A stretch of 64,000 bases of DNA. Origin: Chlorella sorokiniana. Taxonomy: Eukaryota; Chlorophyta; Trebouxiophyceae; Chlorellales; Chlorellaceae. The stretch covers positions 1 to 64,000 of the forward strand of contig CP084610.1 in assembly GCA_025917655.1 (NCBI GenBank), in the 5' to 3' direction. The translations under genes and the position numbers were made by a program. The notes under the pieces were generated by a model. The model saw only the letters and a program-made list of their open reading frames with translations, did no database searches and had not been told where the DNA came from. Numbering within the stretch: position 1 is the first letter of the stretch; each line of letters begins with the position of its first letter. Of this stretch, positions 9,134 through 25,600 are shown in pieces.

Positions 9134-11910
9134 ATGGCGCACAGGACGGTCCTTTTAAACGCCTGCCGCCTAGAAACGCTGCGGCAGCGGGCCGCGGCAG
9201 CACTCCGGGAGCCTGTGGCGGCCCATCTGGCCCTAATGCCCCGGGCCTTGTTCTCAACAAATGCTGGGCCTGACCTGGATGTGCATGCGCAGCAGTCGCA
9301 GCGGCACCCGACGGCTCTCGCAGAGCGGCGGTCCCTTTCGTTTCGCAGCGACACGCGCCTGGCGTTGGCGGCGCCGCCACTCGTGTACCACCCGCTCTAC
9401 TCTGCACCGCAGCTGCCCCCAGCCCACCGCTTCCCTATGGTGAGACCGCCTGTACCGCACCGCACGCTGGACAAGGCCTGCGCCATGCTGGCATGACGGA
9501 GCGCTGCCATTCTTGCCTGCAGGCCGTGTTTGCCCACATCCACCGCCTCCTACTGGCCGACGGCGTGGCAGACCCGCGGCAGGTGCGCTGTGCAGGCTTT
9601 TGTGCAGCACCAAACCACTCTCACACTGTCTGCCACCTCTTGGCATGCTGAAGCAGCAGTAAAGCCTCGCTTGCCGCCACCACGGCCTCCACTGCCCTGC
9701 CTGGCCCTGCAGGTGCACCAGCCTGCGTCGCTGCCTGGGCGGGAGCTGCTCTGCCTGGTGCACGCCCCGAGTTTGTGGACGCCTTTTGCGGCGGCGAGCT
9801 GGGTGGGTGGGGTGGGCGCATGCAACGCTTCATGAGTCTATTCAGGAGGGCAGGATGTATTTGACAGCGTGTTGTTGAGCGGCAGCAGCAGACGACCTCG
9901 CGACGGGAGACGCATGCGTGATGCCTCCCTGCCCTCCGTGCAGACGACCAGCGCGTGCGCCGCATTGGGTTCGGCGAGGCGACGCGCAGCCAGCTGCTGG
10001 TGGACCGAACGCTTGCTGAGGTGGCGGGTGGGTGGCTGGGGCTGAGCGGTGTGGTGAGCATCCGTGTGCGCCCGCTGGTGTTTGGGCTGGGACCGCAGGG
10101 AGACATAGTTGCTTTCAGCCTCTCAGTCCAGGTGCTGAGTCGTCTCACGGGAGGCCCTCAATCCCAAGCACCCCCAACAACACTTGCATCCCCTCCAGCA
10201 GGCACCATCCTCACCGCTGAACTGGCATTAGAGCATGGGCTCGCCTGCAACACTGCGGGAGGTGGGCTGCCCCGCACCATGCTGCCAGCCCACGCGCAGC
10301 TTGCATGAAGCCAACGGCTGTCACTCATGCCTGGGAATGATGGCAGCGCCTGCTGCTTTCCCCGCATTGCAGGAACGCACCACGCTTTTCCCGACTATGG
10401 TTCAGGTGGGCAGTGGGCCAGCGGGGCCAGGGCTGCCCGTGTGCATCAGCATGCTGCTCATCCCTTGTGCTGCACAGCAGTCGCTGCTGCCAGCACACTG
10501 GCAGCCTCGCGGGGCCTCGCCCCACATGCCACCTGTCATCCCCCATGAGCGCCCCCCATCCCTCCCCCCCCACCCCCACCCCCCACCCACACCCCCGACC
10601 CCCCCCCCCCCACCCCCACACACACACAGGCTTCTGCATCCTCAACGACCTGGCGGTCACGGCGGAGCTGCTGCTGCGCCAGGGCAGGGCGCGGCGGGTG
10701 CTGATCCTGGACCTGGACGTGCACCAGGTGTGGGGGGTGGGGGCCTGGCGCCGGCCAGCGGCGGGCGGCAGTGCAGGGCTGCCATTCGCATGCGCTGCTG
10801 CATGGGTAGGAAGCAGGCATGCAGGTTGATGCCAGCGCTGGCGTGCACCTCATCGACCCACCACCGTCGGCATGTCCAGCTATTGCCGCTGGACACCAGT
10901 GCCCAGCCCCTCCCCCCCACACACACCCTTACACTTGCGTCGCACACCCTTCCCCCAGGGCGACGGCACGGCTGCCATCTTCTCGGGCGCCGTGACGTTC
11001 TCACGCTCTCGGTGCATGCTGCCGCCAACTTCCCCGCTCGCAAGCAGGCCAGCCACCTGGATATAGGGCTGCCCGATGGCACCGGGGACCAGCAGTATTT
11101 GAGGTGAGCTCTGGCGGGGCCTAAGTGAACACTTGCCGGAGAGGAAGGAAAGTGCCTACTGCGCCCGCTGCCGCCGCAAGGTGGGGTCTCAACACCGCCG
11201 CTGCTCCGGCTTTTCTGTTCCAGCACGGTAGCGGAGGCGCTGAGCGGCGTGCTGCAGACCTTCCGGCCAGACCTGGGTGAGGCTGCTAGCCCTGGGTTCG
11301 AGGAGGGGCAGCCGCGCAGCTTACACTGCAGGCATCCCGTCCCGTCAGGCCTGCCTTGCTAGCCCTCCCGTGGATCCAAACCACCATCCTGGCCGTGTGG
11401 TGATGCATCCGGGCCGTGTTGTGCTGCTGGGACCTTCCTTCTTCATGAGGTACACTTGCACACACATGCACTCCCCTTCCAGTGCTGTATGACGCCGGAG
11501 TGGACCCCCACGCCGACGACGCACTGGGCCGCCTGGCCCTCAGCGACGAGGGGCTGCGCCGCCGAGAGCTGCTGGTGCGGCGGGGGGCGCTGGGCAAGGC
11601 GGGAGATGCGGGGCGGGGTGTGGGGGATAGACCCCGCATGGCATTCTGGAGGGGCTGCTGCGGTATGGTCGGCAGCACACCCGCCTGCTCACATGCCACA
11701 CATGTCGTTCTCAGTCGAATCTGCACTATCCCACTGTCGCTATCCCGCTGTCAATTGTCCTGGCAGGTTCTGGACAGCTGCCTGGGTGCCGGCGTGCCGC
11801 TGGCCGGCTACGTGGGCGGCGGGTATCACCCCAACCTGGACACGCTGGCTCGCCGCCACTGCTGGCTGCATCGCGCAGCAGAGCAGATGTGGCGCGAGCA
11901 TAGTCTTTAG
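9134..11910 (+). CDS. Bacterial-type (AcuC-like) histone deacetylase family protein
   Basis: Zinc-dependent deacylase of the arginase/deacetylase fold. Eleven exons: 9134-9439, 9523-9582, 9713-9802, 9944-10027, 10202-10261, 10373-10405, 10630-10727, 10959-11103, 11224-11276, 11483-11574, 11767-11910. The lengths sum to 388 codons plus stop only if two bases are added, one at the C run 9765-9768 and one at GGG 10985-10987; the conserved frame shifts at exactly these points. Landmarks: HRFPM (early), HTAGG-type loop, [13 protein letters not shown] (catalytic His pair), [13 protein letters not shown] and DAGVDPH (zinc ligands), GGGYHPN (Tyr-containing loop). The sequence resembles cyanobacterial and acetoin-utilisation deacetylases more than RPD3-type HDACs. 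About 45 basic/Ala-rich residues precede the fold, which suggests an organelle transit peptide. An in-frame ATG at 9110 is an alternative start. Substrate unknown. Confidence 0.9.
10558..10629. repeat. C-rich low-complexity intron tract ending in (CA)n
   Basis: About 70 bases of C runs broken by A, ending in CACACACACAG, form the 3' end of the sixth intron of the deacetylase gene, in place of a pyrimidine tract. Its exact length is doubtful because it is rich in homopolymers. Confidence 0.8.
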
Positions 11911-12151
11911 CAGGCGGAGGCGCTGACACAAGCAACGCTGGCGCCATGCTTGGGTTGCTTGCGTTCGACGCAAATGTTGAGACCTGGCCCGAAGAGGCAC
12001 AAAGGCTTATGACTTTCATTGACTGAGACACTATGAAATGTGCATTCTTGCAAGCGGTGGGAGGTCAGCAGAGGCTGCAGCCCTTGCTTGAGGTCATGGG
12101 AAGCATGCCTGCCAGGCTGGCGGGGCCCCCTCGGCTCGGCCCACGCGCCGA

Positions 12152-16126
<3,975 letters not shown>

Positions 16127-16637
16127 TCTCTGGAGTGCTTCAAAAGATCAATGAGCAATGTTGAAACCAACGAAACGCCAGGAATTGAGAAGGGTGAGGT
16201 AAAAGGAAGCGGCACCAACCCTGCCAAAATTCCACCGAACAATCGAGAATGGATCGTCCTCAAATTGTGACGGATTGGAGTAAATCTTAACTTGTCAAAC
16301 TGCCGAGGCTCTTGCGCCCTGGACAGCCTGGGCTGTGCTGGCGACTTCCCATGTTCAAAAAATGACACCTCTGGCGTTGTTTATTCGCACAAAGACATTG
16401 GATAAAGTGGATACATCAGGCGGCGCAGCCCTGCGCAGAGCGGCAGCCTCCTCGATCACCGTCTGCCAGCGTATTTCGGCGCTGGAAGGCGCTGGTTTGG
16501 CATATTCGAAGCAATAACGTGCATCACAGCAACGGTGAACCTTGAATGTCGTGCTGTGGCCGCCGCTGCTGGCGGCCTTTGGGTTGGTGCCGGTGTCGCC
16601 GCTGCTCCACGCTCTCCTGCTCCCTCCTGCAGCCGCG
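16127..16637. promoter_or_regulatory. Divergent promoter region (FtsHi3-like / NASP)
   Basis: About 510 bp between divergent starts. The stretch 16140-16300 is locally AT-richer than its flanks. No element was recognised. Confidence 0.5.
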
Positions 16638-19600
16638 ATGGCCGATGAGGCGGGGCCCGCCCCCAAGACTGTGGACCAGGCAGTGCTGGCCGAAGCGGAT
16701 GCCAAATTCGAGAGGGGCATCCAGTGCATACGGGTGCGTCCGAGCAGCCAGCTGCACCTTTCTACCTGCCAGCGGCTGTGCTCCCTGTCGGCTGCTGTCG
16801 CACGTGCCCTCTCGTTCATTTCGGACTCCCTGTCTGCACAATTCCCATGCAGACCAACGAGATAGAGCAGGCAGTGCAGCTGTTTGCAGAGGTGCTGCAG
16901 GTCAAGGCGCGGCACTCGGAGGTGCGGCAGCCGTTGCCTGCCTGGCCAGCACGGACCGCCCTTTGGAGACTGGTTTCTCATCGTCTGAAGCTCTGTTGGA
17001 ATAGCTATTTGTTTGATTTTATTGTGGGACAGCGGGACAGGGACCCCGCGGCTGCGACGACTGTTTTCTTACGCCGCCTCGTCTGCCGGAACCCCGCCTT
17101 CTCATTGCAGAGCTGGCACTGGAGTGTGCACCTGCGTACTACCGTTACGGCGCCGCCCTTCTGTACCAGGCGCAGGACAGCGCAGACGTGTTTGGGACCA
17201 GCATGAAGGGCGCTGCGGGCGAGGAGGAGGAGGAGGAGGAGCAAAGTGGAGCTGGTGTGCTGGGGCCGCGGCGGCCCAGCGTGATGCTGCAGCATCTCTG
17301 CTGCCCTCTCGCTCTCCGCCGAGAGACCATCTCTGCTGCTCTCGGCACACTAAGCCTGGTGTGTGGGTAATCACAGCTGTAACGACTGTCTGCTGGCTCC
17401 CTTCTGTGGTGCAGACGACAAGGAGAATGGCGGCGACAAGGGCAAGGCGCCTGTTGCGGAGGCGGACGGTGTCGAGGACGAGGCTGGAGAGGAGGAGGAG
17501 GGCGAGGAGTGTGAGGGTGCCGCAGCTGTTCCATGCCAGTTTCTGCCACTGCTCTGACGCGGCACCCTTTCCATGCTGCGGGTATCGCAGCTCCTTCGAC
17601 CCCTCATTTGCCCCTGCTGATACATCTCATTCTACATGCGCCCCACACCGCAGCTGGCGAAGCCGCAGAGAACGACCTGCAGCTTGCGTGGGAGAACCTG
17701 GAAACCGCCAAGGTCATCTGGTCCAGGGAGGGCGAGGAGCGGCACTCGCAACAGCTGGCGGGTGCGTGGCGTCGACAGGGGCTGCCGCAGGCGGCCTGCC
17801 TGCAGGCACAGCAGGTCCCTGCCCCATGCCTGCTTCCCACGGCGCTGGGGCTGCCGCCCATCTGGCCGCCTGCATCCCAGGCCAGGTCCTCGCTGCTGTA
17901 AGCCGCGCCACCCACTTTCTCCCCTCGCCTTTGCGCTCCCTCTCCCCCCCCCCCCCGCTCTCCTCCCCAGACGTGCACGGCCTGCTGGGCGACGTGGCCA
18001 TGGAGAGCGACGACTTCGACACAGCCCTGAAGGAGCTGGACTCCGCCCTGGCCCACCTGCAAAAGTTTGTGACGGTGGGCTGAGGGGCCGATGCCGGGCG
18101 CAGCACAGCGACGCTGCATGCTGGATGTCTGGGCTTGCGGGTTTCCCTTGCCGCCGGGCTTCCTGCCATTGCTCTGCTGCCGCTGGTGCAAAACAGTCAC
18201 TCCCTCTTTCCTTTTTTTCTCACCTCCCTGCTTGCACCCCTGCTGCCATCACAATGGATCTAGTGCAGGATGATGATCGGCGCATCGCCGAGGTGCAGTA
18301 CAAGCGGTGCTGTGCGCTGCAGTTTGGTGGGGCGGTGGAGGCGGCGCTTCCTGCGGTGCAGGTGAGGGGCGACGGCGCTGCCGCGGCGCCTGCACAGCGC
18401 CCAGAGGCCGGCCCAAGGCGATGTGTTGCGTGCTGCTTGCTAGGTGTTGCGCTCATGCTCTTTACTACTGGTGGCACTAAGTACAGGCTGGCCTCCACCG
18501 GATTCCTGCCTAGGCCCGCCTGCACATGTCGCTGCCACGTCACCATCCCATCGCACCACACACAAGCACACACACTGCGCAACGTTCCCAAACCCCACCT
18601 CCCCAGGCTGCCATTGACTGCCTGCACAAGCGGCAGGCGGTGCTCGCCGCCAATCTGGAGGCTCCCTGCGAGGGCACAGACGCAGAGAAGCTGGGGGCAG
18701 GTGGGTGCCAGGGGTCGCAAGAAGCGTGGCCGGAGTGGGTGAAGGCGGCGATGTGCCCCTCACCTTCCTATCCTTTACCAGAGCATGTGGAGCTCAAGCG
18801 CTTGTGCCTGCAACCCTTTTCCCCCCCGCCCGCGCAGAGAGCGAGGATGTGGCGGCGCTGCTGGAGGACCTGGGGGAGAAGGTGGCGGAGCTGCAGGAGC
18901 TGGCGGCCCAAGATGCCGACACCAAGAGCATGATCAAGGCGCGTGCTGCGCTCCACCGCTGCACCTGCCGCCCCTGCCGCTGTTGCTGTTTCGGTCCCGC
19001 TGAAACCGTTCACCTTTCTGTTTGACGCCAGCAGCAGCAGTAGTGCCCTGCATACGTGCCCGCTTGCTGCTGCTGAGTGGCAGGTGCGGGCTCCTGTGCG
19101 GGTCGCTTCCTGGCGGACACAGCTTGGCGCTCTTCTGCCTTGCGGCAGCGCTGCTTACACGCAGAGTAACTTCGTGCTACATACCGAGAACCCATCGCCA
19201 GCATGCCCACGAGGCCTCTACTCTATGCTTCCCTGCGCAGGGCGCATTTGCGCAGCTGGCGGCGGTTGGAGGTGGCGGCGACGCGGCCGCGCCTGCCGCC
19301 GCCGACGCTCCCGCTGGCCCCTCGGCTGCTGCCGGCGGCGCGGTGCAGAACTTGGGGGTGGTGGGGCGCGGCACGAAGCGCATCAACCTCCAGCCTGTGC
19401 AGGTGCGCCCCCAGCACACTGGCAATTGATGGGACTGCGCTGGCAGCAGCGTGGAAGCCGCGCGCTGGCGCTTTCTCCCCTCCGCTTGCCTGGTGCCTAT
19501 GGATCGGAAACTTGCAGCACAGCTCCCTGCTGCTGTTCTATGCTGTGGTGCAGCCAAACGTGCCGGCAGCGGGCCCTGGGGAGGCTGGCGCCCCGCCTGG

Positions 19601-20105
19601 CGAGCCGGCAACCAAGAAGAAGCGGAGCCTAGATGACCTGATGGGTGAGTGGTGCTGGTATCAGGGCACGGGGACTTGCCACACAACCGGACCCTTCCAG
19701 ACAGGAAAGGGAGTATCTGTATGCGGCAATCTGGCGCCGAGGCTGGGGACATCGCCCCAGCAAGTTGCTGACTGTTGGAGGACAGCAGAGAAAGCATTCG
19801 CCTTTCATGTGATGCCGATGGCCTGCTCAGTTGGCAGGCAGTTCCTGCGTGCTGGGCTGGATTGGTTGACTCACCCTAGGTTGCACCCGTTCCGATTCGG
19901 TGGTGTCGCAGGCGGCAGCGACGCTGGCGAAACAACCATCGGCTTTGGCGCCGCTCCTGCTGGCCAGGCGGCGACAGGGCCTGTTGCCGCAAAGCAGGAG
20001 CAGGGAGCGGCGGCGGCCGCTGAACCGCCAGCAGTGCCTGCTTTCCTGCAGGCTGCCAACGTGCAGGCAGTGTACGGCGGGGCGTCTGGCAGCGACAAGC
20101 AGTGA
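16638..20105 (+). CDS. NASP: NASP/Sim3-family histone H3-H4 chaperone (SHNi-TPR)
   Basis: Multi-exon gene. The start gives MADEAGPAPKTVDQAVLAEA; an in-frame ATG at 16542 would add a 32-residue leader. Protein in order: a first TPR helix pair (ADAKFERGIQCIR, NEIEQAVQLFAEVLQVKARH), a second TPR (CAPAYYRYGAALLYQAQDSA), interrupted by an acidic insert (EEEEEEEQ, then GVEDEAGEEEEGEE about 17220-17510) as is typical of NASP, then NDLQLAWENLETAKVIWSRE (17680), the TPR DVHGLLGDVAMESDDFDTAL (17970), DDDRRIAEVQYKRCCALQFG (18270) and a coiled-coil-like exon (LEDLGEKVAELQELAAQDAD, 18860-18930). The C-terminus has a basic KKKR patch (19610) that fits a nuclear signal. The interrupted TPR plus acidic loop is the hallmark of the SHNi-TPR chaperones, which escort H3-H4 and, in yeast, CENP-A. 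It is convergent with the methyltransferase gene. Confidence 0.9.
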
Positions 20106-20285
20106 GCAGCCGTTGGCGGCAGCATCGCAGCGCTGTTCTGCAGAACGATCCCCTGGCCTGATTTGCTTACTCCTTCACGGCGGCCGCGTTAATGCACACA
20201 CAGATAATTTGACAGAGCCTTCGACCCAATTGGGAGCGTGTGGGGTGCACATCCGCATCGAAAGACGCGCACCCGCGTTTGCCGC

Positions 20286-22243
20286 TCACTGGCTCTTCCG
20301 GAACCCGCCTCCCCGCTGCGCCTGCCGCTGCTGCTGCTTGCCCTTTCCTCGCCGCATGAGCTGCTCAAAGGCGTCGTTGTCCACAGAGGCAGCAGGGGCT
20401 GGGGCATTTGCCGACAGCGGCTTGATGGCAACGCCCACGCAGTGAGGGTCCGACCCAGCCAGCGCGGTGTCCCACTGCACAAAGTCCCAGCCGCTGTACT
20501 GCTGCACTGCATCCACCGCTGCTGGCTCTGCAGGGAACACAGGCCCGAGAAACGTGGGAGGGGGCAGCAGATCGGCAATCAGGGTCATCATCAGGGTCGG
20601 CAGCACCGGCTGCCAACAAATCTCGGCTGCAGCTCAACGGTTGGCCAAGCGTCAGCATGTGTGATGGGAACGCGCACCTAGGCCGCTGCCGCCACCCAAC
20701 AGGCCCTGCAGGGCGCCGCCACGTAGCCGCTGGATGAAGACGAAGGTGCCCCCGGCTTCAGCACGCGATACACCTGTGCGGGTTGGAAGCAGCAGGATGA
20801 CGCAGCGTCCATAAGAGGGCAGTGCTGCAGGGTCCACAACGGCAGTGACCTGGGGCCCACAGGCAAGCCTCAGCTGGCGCAGCCACGGGCAAAACCTCGC
20901 CGTGGCTGTGCTTGCTCCTGCGCACTTCAACCAAACACTCTATGCCCAGCGCGCCCCCATGCATGCATGGGTGCCGCCCTCACCTGCGCCAGGAGCTGCT
21001 GCATGTCGGGCCACAGGTGAAGGCTGTTGATGAGCACGATCGAGTCAGCAGCAGCCCCCGCCTGGGAAGAAAGGAACTTCTGCGGTGACATGAAGCGAGG
21101 AGTGGGCATCTGGAACGAGAGTTTCAGTTGACGGCCCAAGCTTCCAGAGACAGCTACACTGCGGAAAGCGACCTTCCCAGGGTGGACAAGCAGGCATGCG
21201 GTGGGGCAGAAGCAGAGTGGCAGAGGCGGACCTGCGGCTCCGCCTTGACCGCCGACACTGGCACCTTTGCCTGCATGCCCGCCTGCTCCCAAAGCCCTGC
21301 AGCAACAAACAACATGAGAAGGGGGTGTGCCGGCCCTGCTCGGTGCAGGAAGCACTCAGCAGCAAGCTGCCGACAGGCAGAAGGGAACCGGAGCGTCAAG
21401 GCAGTGCTTCTGAGCTGCCGCAGGAACAGCAGATCTTGGACCGCTAGCACCAGCAAAACACTAATAGGCATGGATCCAGGTATTTTGATGCCCCCACTGC
21501 GCTGCAGCGCACCCAAGTTGAGGTCGGCGCCGCCCACGGTGACCTGCAGAGTGCCTGCTGGGTAGTAGAACACGTCGCGGGTGGTGCCGCCGACCTGTAG
21601 ATGGGAGGCATGCGGGCGCGGAAGCAAGGCGAGTGGCCAGCAGCAAAGGGCCGCCAGCTGCTTGCCCAACACGGGACATACTTGGCAATGAACTGCAACC
21701 CGCGTTCAAACTGCTCATGCTGCGTGGCTGAACAAAAAGCGCTGCCGAGGAAAAGAAACAGTAGCACTGCTACCATGCCACAAACCTGCAGCACGCGGGC
21801 GCCGCCTGGCTTGACATGCCGTGCCAGCATGGCGGCGGTGATGTATTCCAACTGGCTGTACGTGTACAGGCGCAGGCCCGCCACTCTGCAGGCGCTCAGC
21901 GAGGAAAGTGATGCAGCGCTGAGGGACAAGCGCTGGCAGCAACAACTGAGCGACAACAGACAATGGCGGCGTGTAGTCCTCACCCTGCAAGCAGCACACC
22001 AGCGCCAGCCGCAGGCAGTATCCAGGGCTGCACCTCGCCGCCTGCAGCAACCGCAGCTGCGGCTGCTTCTGCAACATCGGCCAGCACTAGCCCGGCTGAA
22101 GGCGGTGGAGCCGCCCTCCGCCCCTGCCGCCTGCGCTGCTGCCTCTTCGGGAGGGAGGGCTGCATGGTGGCGGTGGAGCGGGACGAGCAACAGAACGGCA
22201 AGAGAGGGCAAGAAGCGCCCGGAGAGAGGGTTTGAGCCAACAT
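20286..22243 (-). CDS. Class I SAM-dependent methyltransferase, probably chloroplast
   Basis: Multi-exon. The N-terminus from 22243 (or the ATG at 22165) is Ser/Arg/Ala-rich and transit-like. Methyltransferase landmarks: LYTYSQLEYITAAMLARHVK with PGGARVLQ just before motif I (about 21880-21785), then GGTTRDVFYYPAG and VTVGGADLNLG (motif I to acidic motif II, 21600-21510), LINSLHLWPDMQQLL (motif IV region, about 21030-20990), VYRVLKPGGTFVF (motif VI, 20775-20740) and a C-terminal DFVQWDTALAGSDPHCVGVA tail. The pattern is that of UbiE/METTL7-like plastid methyltransferases; the substrate cannot be inferred. The VLKPG-GTFVF junction needs one more base in the C run at 20749-20753. The exon structure between 22100 and 21880 is not resolved. 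Confidence 0.75.
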
Positions 22244-22614
22244 TTCGATCAGTGGACGACGAACCCGCTGTTTCCCAGCTTATACGCTTTGCGCCACTGA
22301 CACAGCACGCAGATCTCGCTTCGAATTGCAGAATGGGACTCAGTACAAGCGCGAATGAACAACGCCACGTAGGACGATAGAAGAGGGTGGGGTGCAGATG
22401 AGGTGCGAAACAAAGCCCGATGTGCAAGCTCGCGATATTGCGCTTGCTTGCAGACATTGTTGAGCGCCCTAAACGAAGCTCACGGCATTATCCTCACAAA
22501 CTCCGACGCTTGAGGACTACCCGCTTTTGTTCTGCAGCCCATAAGTTATTCAATAGAGCGCTCTGTTTTCTAGGTACAATATTTCCATAGCAGCTGCTCT
22601 CTGGAGTACGCACA
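22244..22614. promoter_or_regulatory. Divergent promoter region (methyltransferase / ALB3)
   Basis: A 371 bp gap separates the divergent starts of two genes that both appear to encode chloroplast proteins, so a shared bidirectional promoter is possible. The part at about 22490-22590 is AT-richer. No defined element was recognised. Confidence 0.5.
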
Positions 22615-25600
22615 ATGCAGTCCACAACTTGCTGCACTCGAGCAGGCGCGGCAGAGGCATCCTGCAGCGGCAGGCGCCTGGAAGCACGCTTTCCAAACAG
22701 ATTGAGGCTCCCTGCAAGACGCGGGGGCCGCGCGGGCAGGTGCGACAGCTCTGCGGCGCTGGCGGCGCTCCGCTGCCTTGCTGTTGCTGTCCGCTCAAAG
22801 CAACGTGTTTTTGAGTTGACATGTTTCCATGTTTGGCGGCAACATTGCAGGGATCAAATACGCACCCAGGCGTTGTTGGGCGAGCTGGACCTGCCAGCCG
22901 CGGTGGCCAGTCTGCAGGCGGCGCTGCCGCACCTGCCTGGCGCCGCCGGAGCAGCGCATGTTTTGCCAGCTGGGCTGCATACCCCCATTTGGACTCCGGC
23001 GCCCTGCAGCAGCTTCTCACGCTGGCAGATGCGGCAGCACAGCGCATCGCTGACCTTGCGGATGGCGCTGTCGCCGCTGCGGGCGACGCGGGCGAAGCCG
23101 CGGCCAAGCGCGACAATGGCTGGCTGCAGCCGCTTGTGACCGGGCTGGAAACTGTGCTCACTTTCATCGAGGTGCGCCGTTGTTGAACGATATGGTCCCT
23201 GACTCTTCAGATCCCCTCCCCTGCGCCGTTTGCCAGTTCCCCGGAGCAGCGGCCGCCTTGGGCCGTTGCCTTGGGGCCTTCGCCGCACCCTCTGGTCCCC
23301 CCCCACCCAGCCTCCCATACCCCCTTGCCTTCCCCCGCTGAGCTGGCCCCTCACCACCTCTTGTTTGCGCCTGCAGGAGAACCTGAAGAAGCTGAACGTG
23401 CCCTACTCCTACGGCTGGTCCATCGTAGCCCTCACCCTGGTCGTGAAGCTGGCCACCTTCCCCCTCACCAAGAAGCAGGTGGGTCCAGGGCAGCTGGGGA
23501 AGCACGACAGGCAGGACGCCTGGGTTCGGATGCAGACAGACTGGCAGGGGGTGATGGGACGGCAGCCGCCCTGGCTTGCCTGCCCCCTGCTGCCGCTCAG
23601 CTGCACATGTTCCTGCCTGATGATGGCTTGGCCAGCCTCCAGCGCGGCAGCAAAGCAGCCCCATCCTTGCTGATGCCCCACCTGCGCTGCCCCGCAGGCC
23701 AGCCTCGCTGACCAGCTCGCCCCTGCTCTGCCCTCACTCTGCAGGTGGAGAGCGCGCTCAACATCCAGAAGCTCAAGCCCCAGATCGATGCCATCAAGGC
23801 GCAGGTGGGTGCCGCCGATGCAGGGTTTCAGGAAAAGGCTGCAACACCCGGTTTTCAGCAGGTTGCGCTGCTGCCACGCAGTCGGCCGCCGCCCATCCAC
23901 CTAAACATATCTCTGCCCCGCTCATACGGGCCCTTTGTACTGCATACAACGCTCACAGTGTGCATGTACCGCCTGCAGTACGGCGAGGACAAGGACGCCA
24001 TCTCGCGGGAGACCAGCGCTCTGTATGAGAAGGCGGGGGTGGACCCGCTGGCGGGTGCGCGGCTGCCACCGCCTGCTCGACAAGGGTCAACCGGCCTTGT
24101 CGGCTGGCCTGTCAACCCTTCTTTTGTCCTTCCTGTCCTTCCCTGGCGCTCTGCCCCTGTCCAGCTGCAAAGCTGCCCTGGGCCCTGCCGACTGTTGTTG
24201 CGCGCTGCCTTGGCCTGCTGCGCAGGCTGCCTGCCCTCCCTGGCCACCATCCCCATCTTCATCGGCCTCTTCCGCTCCCTCTCCGACTTTGCTTCCCAGG
24301 AAGAAGCAGGCAGCGCAGGTGGGTGTCGCGGCCTGCAGGCCGCCACTGCAGGCTGCATCTCGAGCTGGCTGCGGAGCTGGCGCTGCTGCGCACCGCCCTG
24401 GACGATGTGGTTGACTGCTGGTTGCCCTCCCCCGCTGCAGCCTTCTACTGGATCCCCTCACTGGCGGGCCCCACAAGCATGGGTTCTGGTGCGCGGCAGC
24501 TGGCTGCTCCCGGCTGCTCCGTCAGCCTCGCCGCCAGACGCTCGCGTCCCCCAACTGCCTCGTGCTCAATCCTGGCAGACCATGTCTAGACGCTGCCTGC
24601 CCCCCTCATGCACCCCCACGTCCAATTTCTGCCCCCTCGCAGGCTCCGGCACCGCGTGGCTGTTGCCGCTTGTGGACGGCGCCCCCATCGGCTGGGACAT
24701 GGCCACCCGCTACCTGGCCCTGCCCATTGCGCTGGTCATTGTGCAGGTGAGGGCAGGGAGACGGTGCGCTGATGCGATGCGGCATGAATATCGGCAGAGG
24801 GGGCGGCAGGGGCTGGATTGTGTGCGGGTGGCCAGGGGGCCCGCAGATGAGCCCATGGCTTGCATTTTGGTTTGCCGGCACAAGTTGCCGCTGTCATGGC
24901 CCGCTGCTGATCTGCACCGCATTCTGCTGCCGCTCCAACGCCCTCCTCCCCCCGCCTCCTCGCAGTACATCTCCAACGCCATCACCACCCCCTCAGACCG
25001 ACGACAGCGATGCCGCCAAGTTCACCCAGAACCTGGTCAAGTGAGGCCGGCCGGCTTTCTTGTTAGGGATTAGCCACTGCATGTGTCGGGCAGACTCCAG
25101 GAGAAGTCGTTCCCTGCTGGAGATTGATTGCTGTGTTGCCTCTGCAAAAGGCTGTCACTCTCTCTCGGGAAAACCGCAGCAGAAAGCTGCCTCGCAATTA
25201 GCGCCAGCTGGGGTCCGCCACCAACAGTCTGCCCTCTTTGTCGCACCCTTAGCCTAAGCCAGCGATACCTCTCAGCCCGCCCACTTACCCACGCCTGCAA
25301 AACTTTTGTGCAGGGTGCTGCCGCTCATGATTGGCTGGTTCTCGCTCAACGTGCCCTCGGGGCTGTCCCTCTACTACTTTGCCAACACCGTGTTCACCAC
25401 CGCGCAGCAGGTGTACCTGAAGAAGCTGGGAGGTAGGTGGCAATACCGCTAAGGCTGCAGCGCTACTCCCGGCACCCGCACTTCTGCCCTGCCGCTGTGC
25501 AAGCGGGAGCATGGATGCCCGCCTGTCCCGCCAGCGCCGAGCACCCAAATGCTTGCAGAGTTTGCGAAGCCATCGGCCCAGCGTGCTGCCCACCTCCCCA

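Noticed and set aside
10558-10629. Functional i-motif/G-quadruplex element
   Set aside because: The C-rich tract sits at an intron end where pyrimidines are expected, and its length is doubtful; nothing else supports a special role.
9713-11103. Deacetylase as a pseudogene because of two frame breaks
   Set aside because: Both breaks fall in G/C runs, the splice sites are intact, all catalytic motifs remain, and the same defect occurs in unrelated essential genes.
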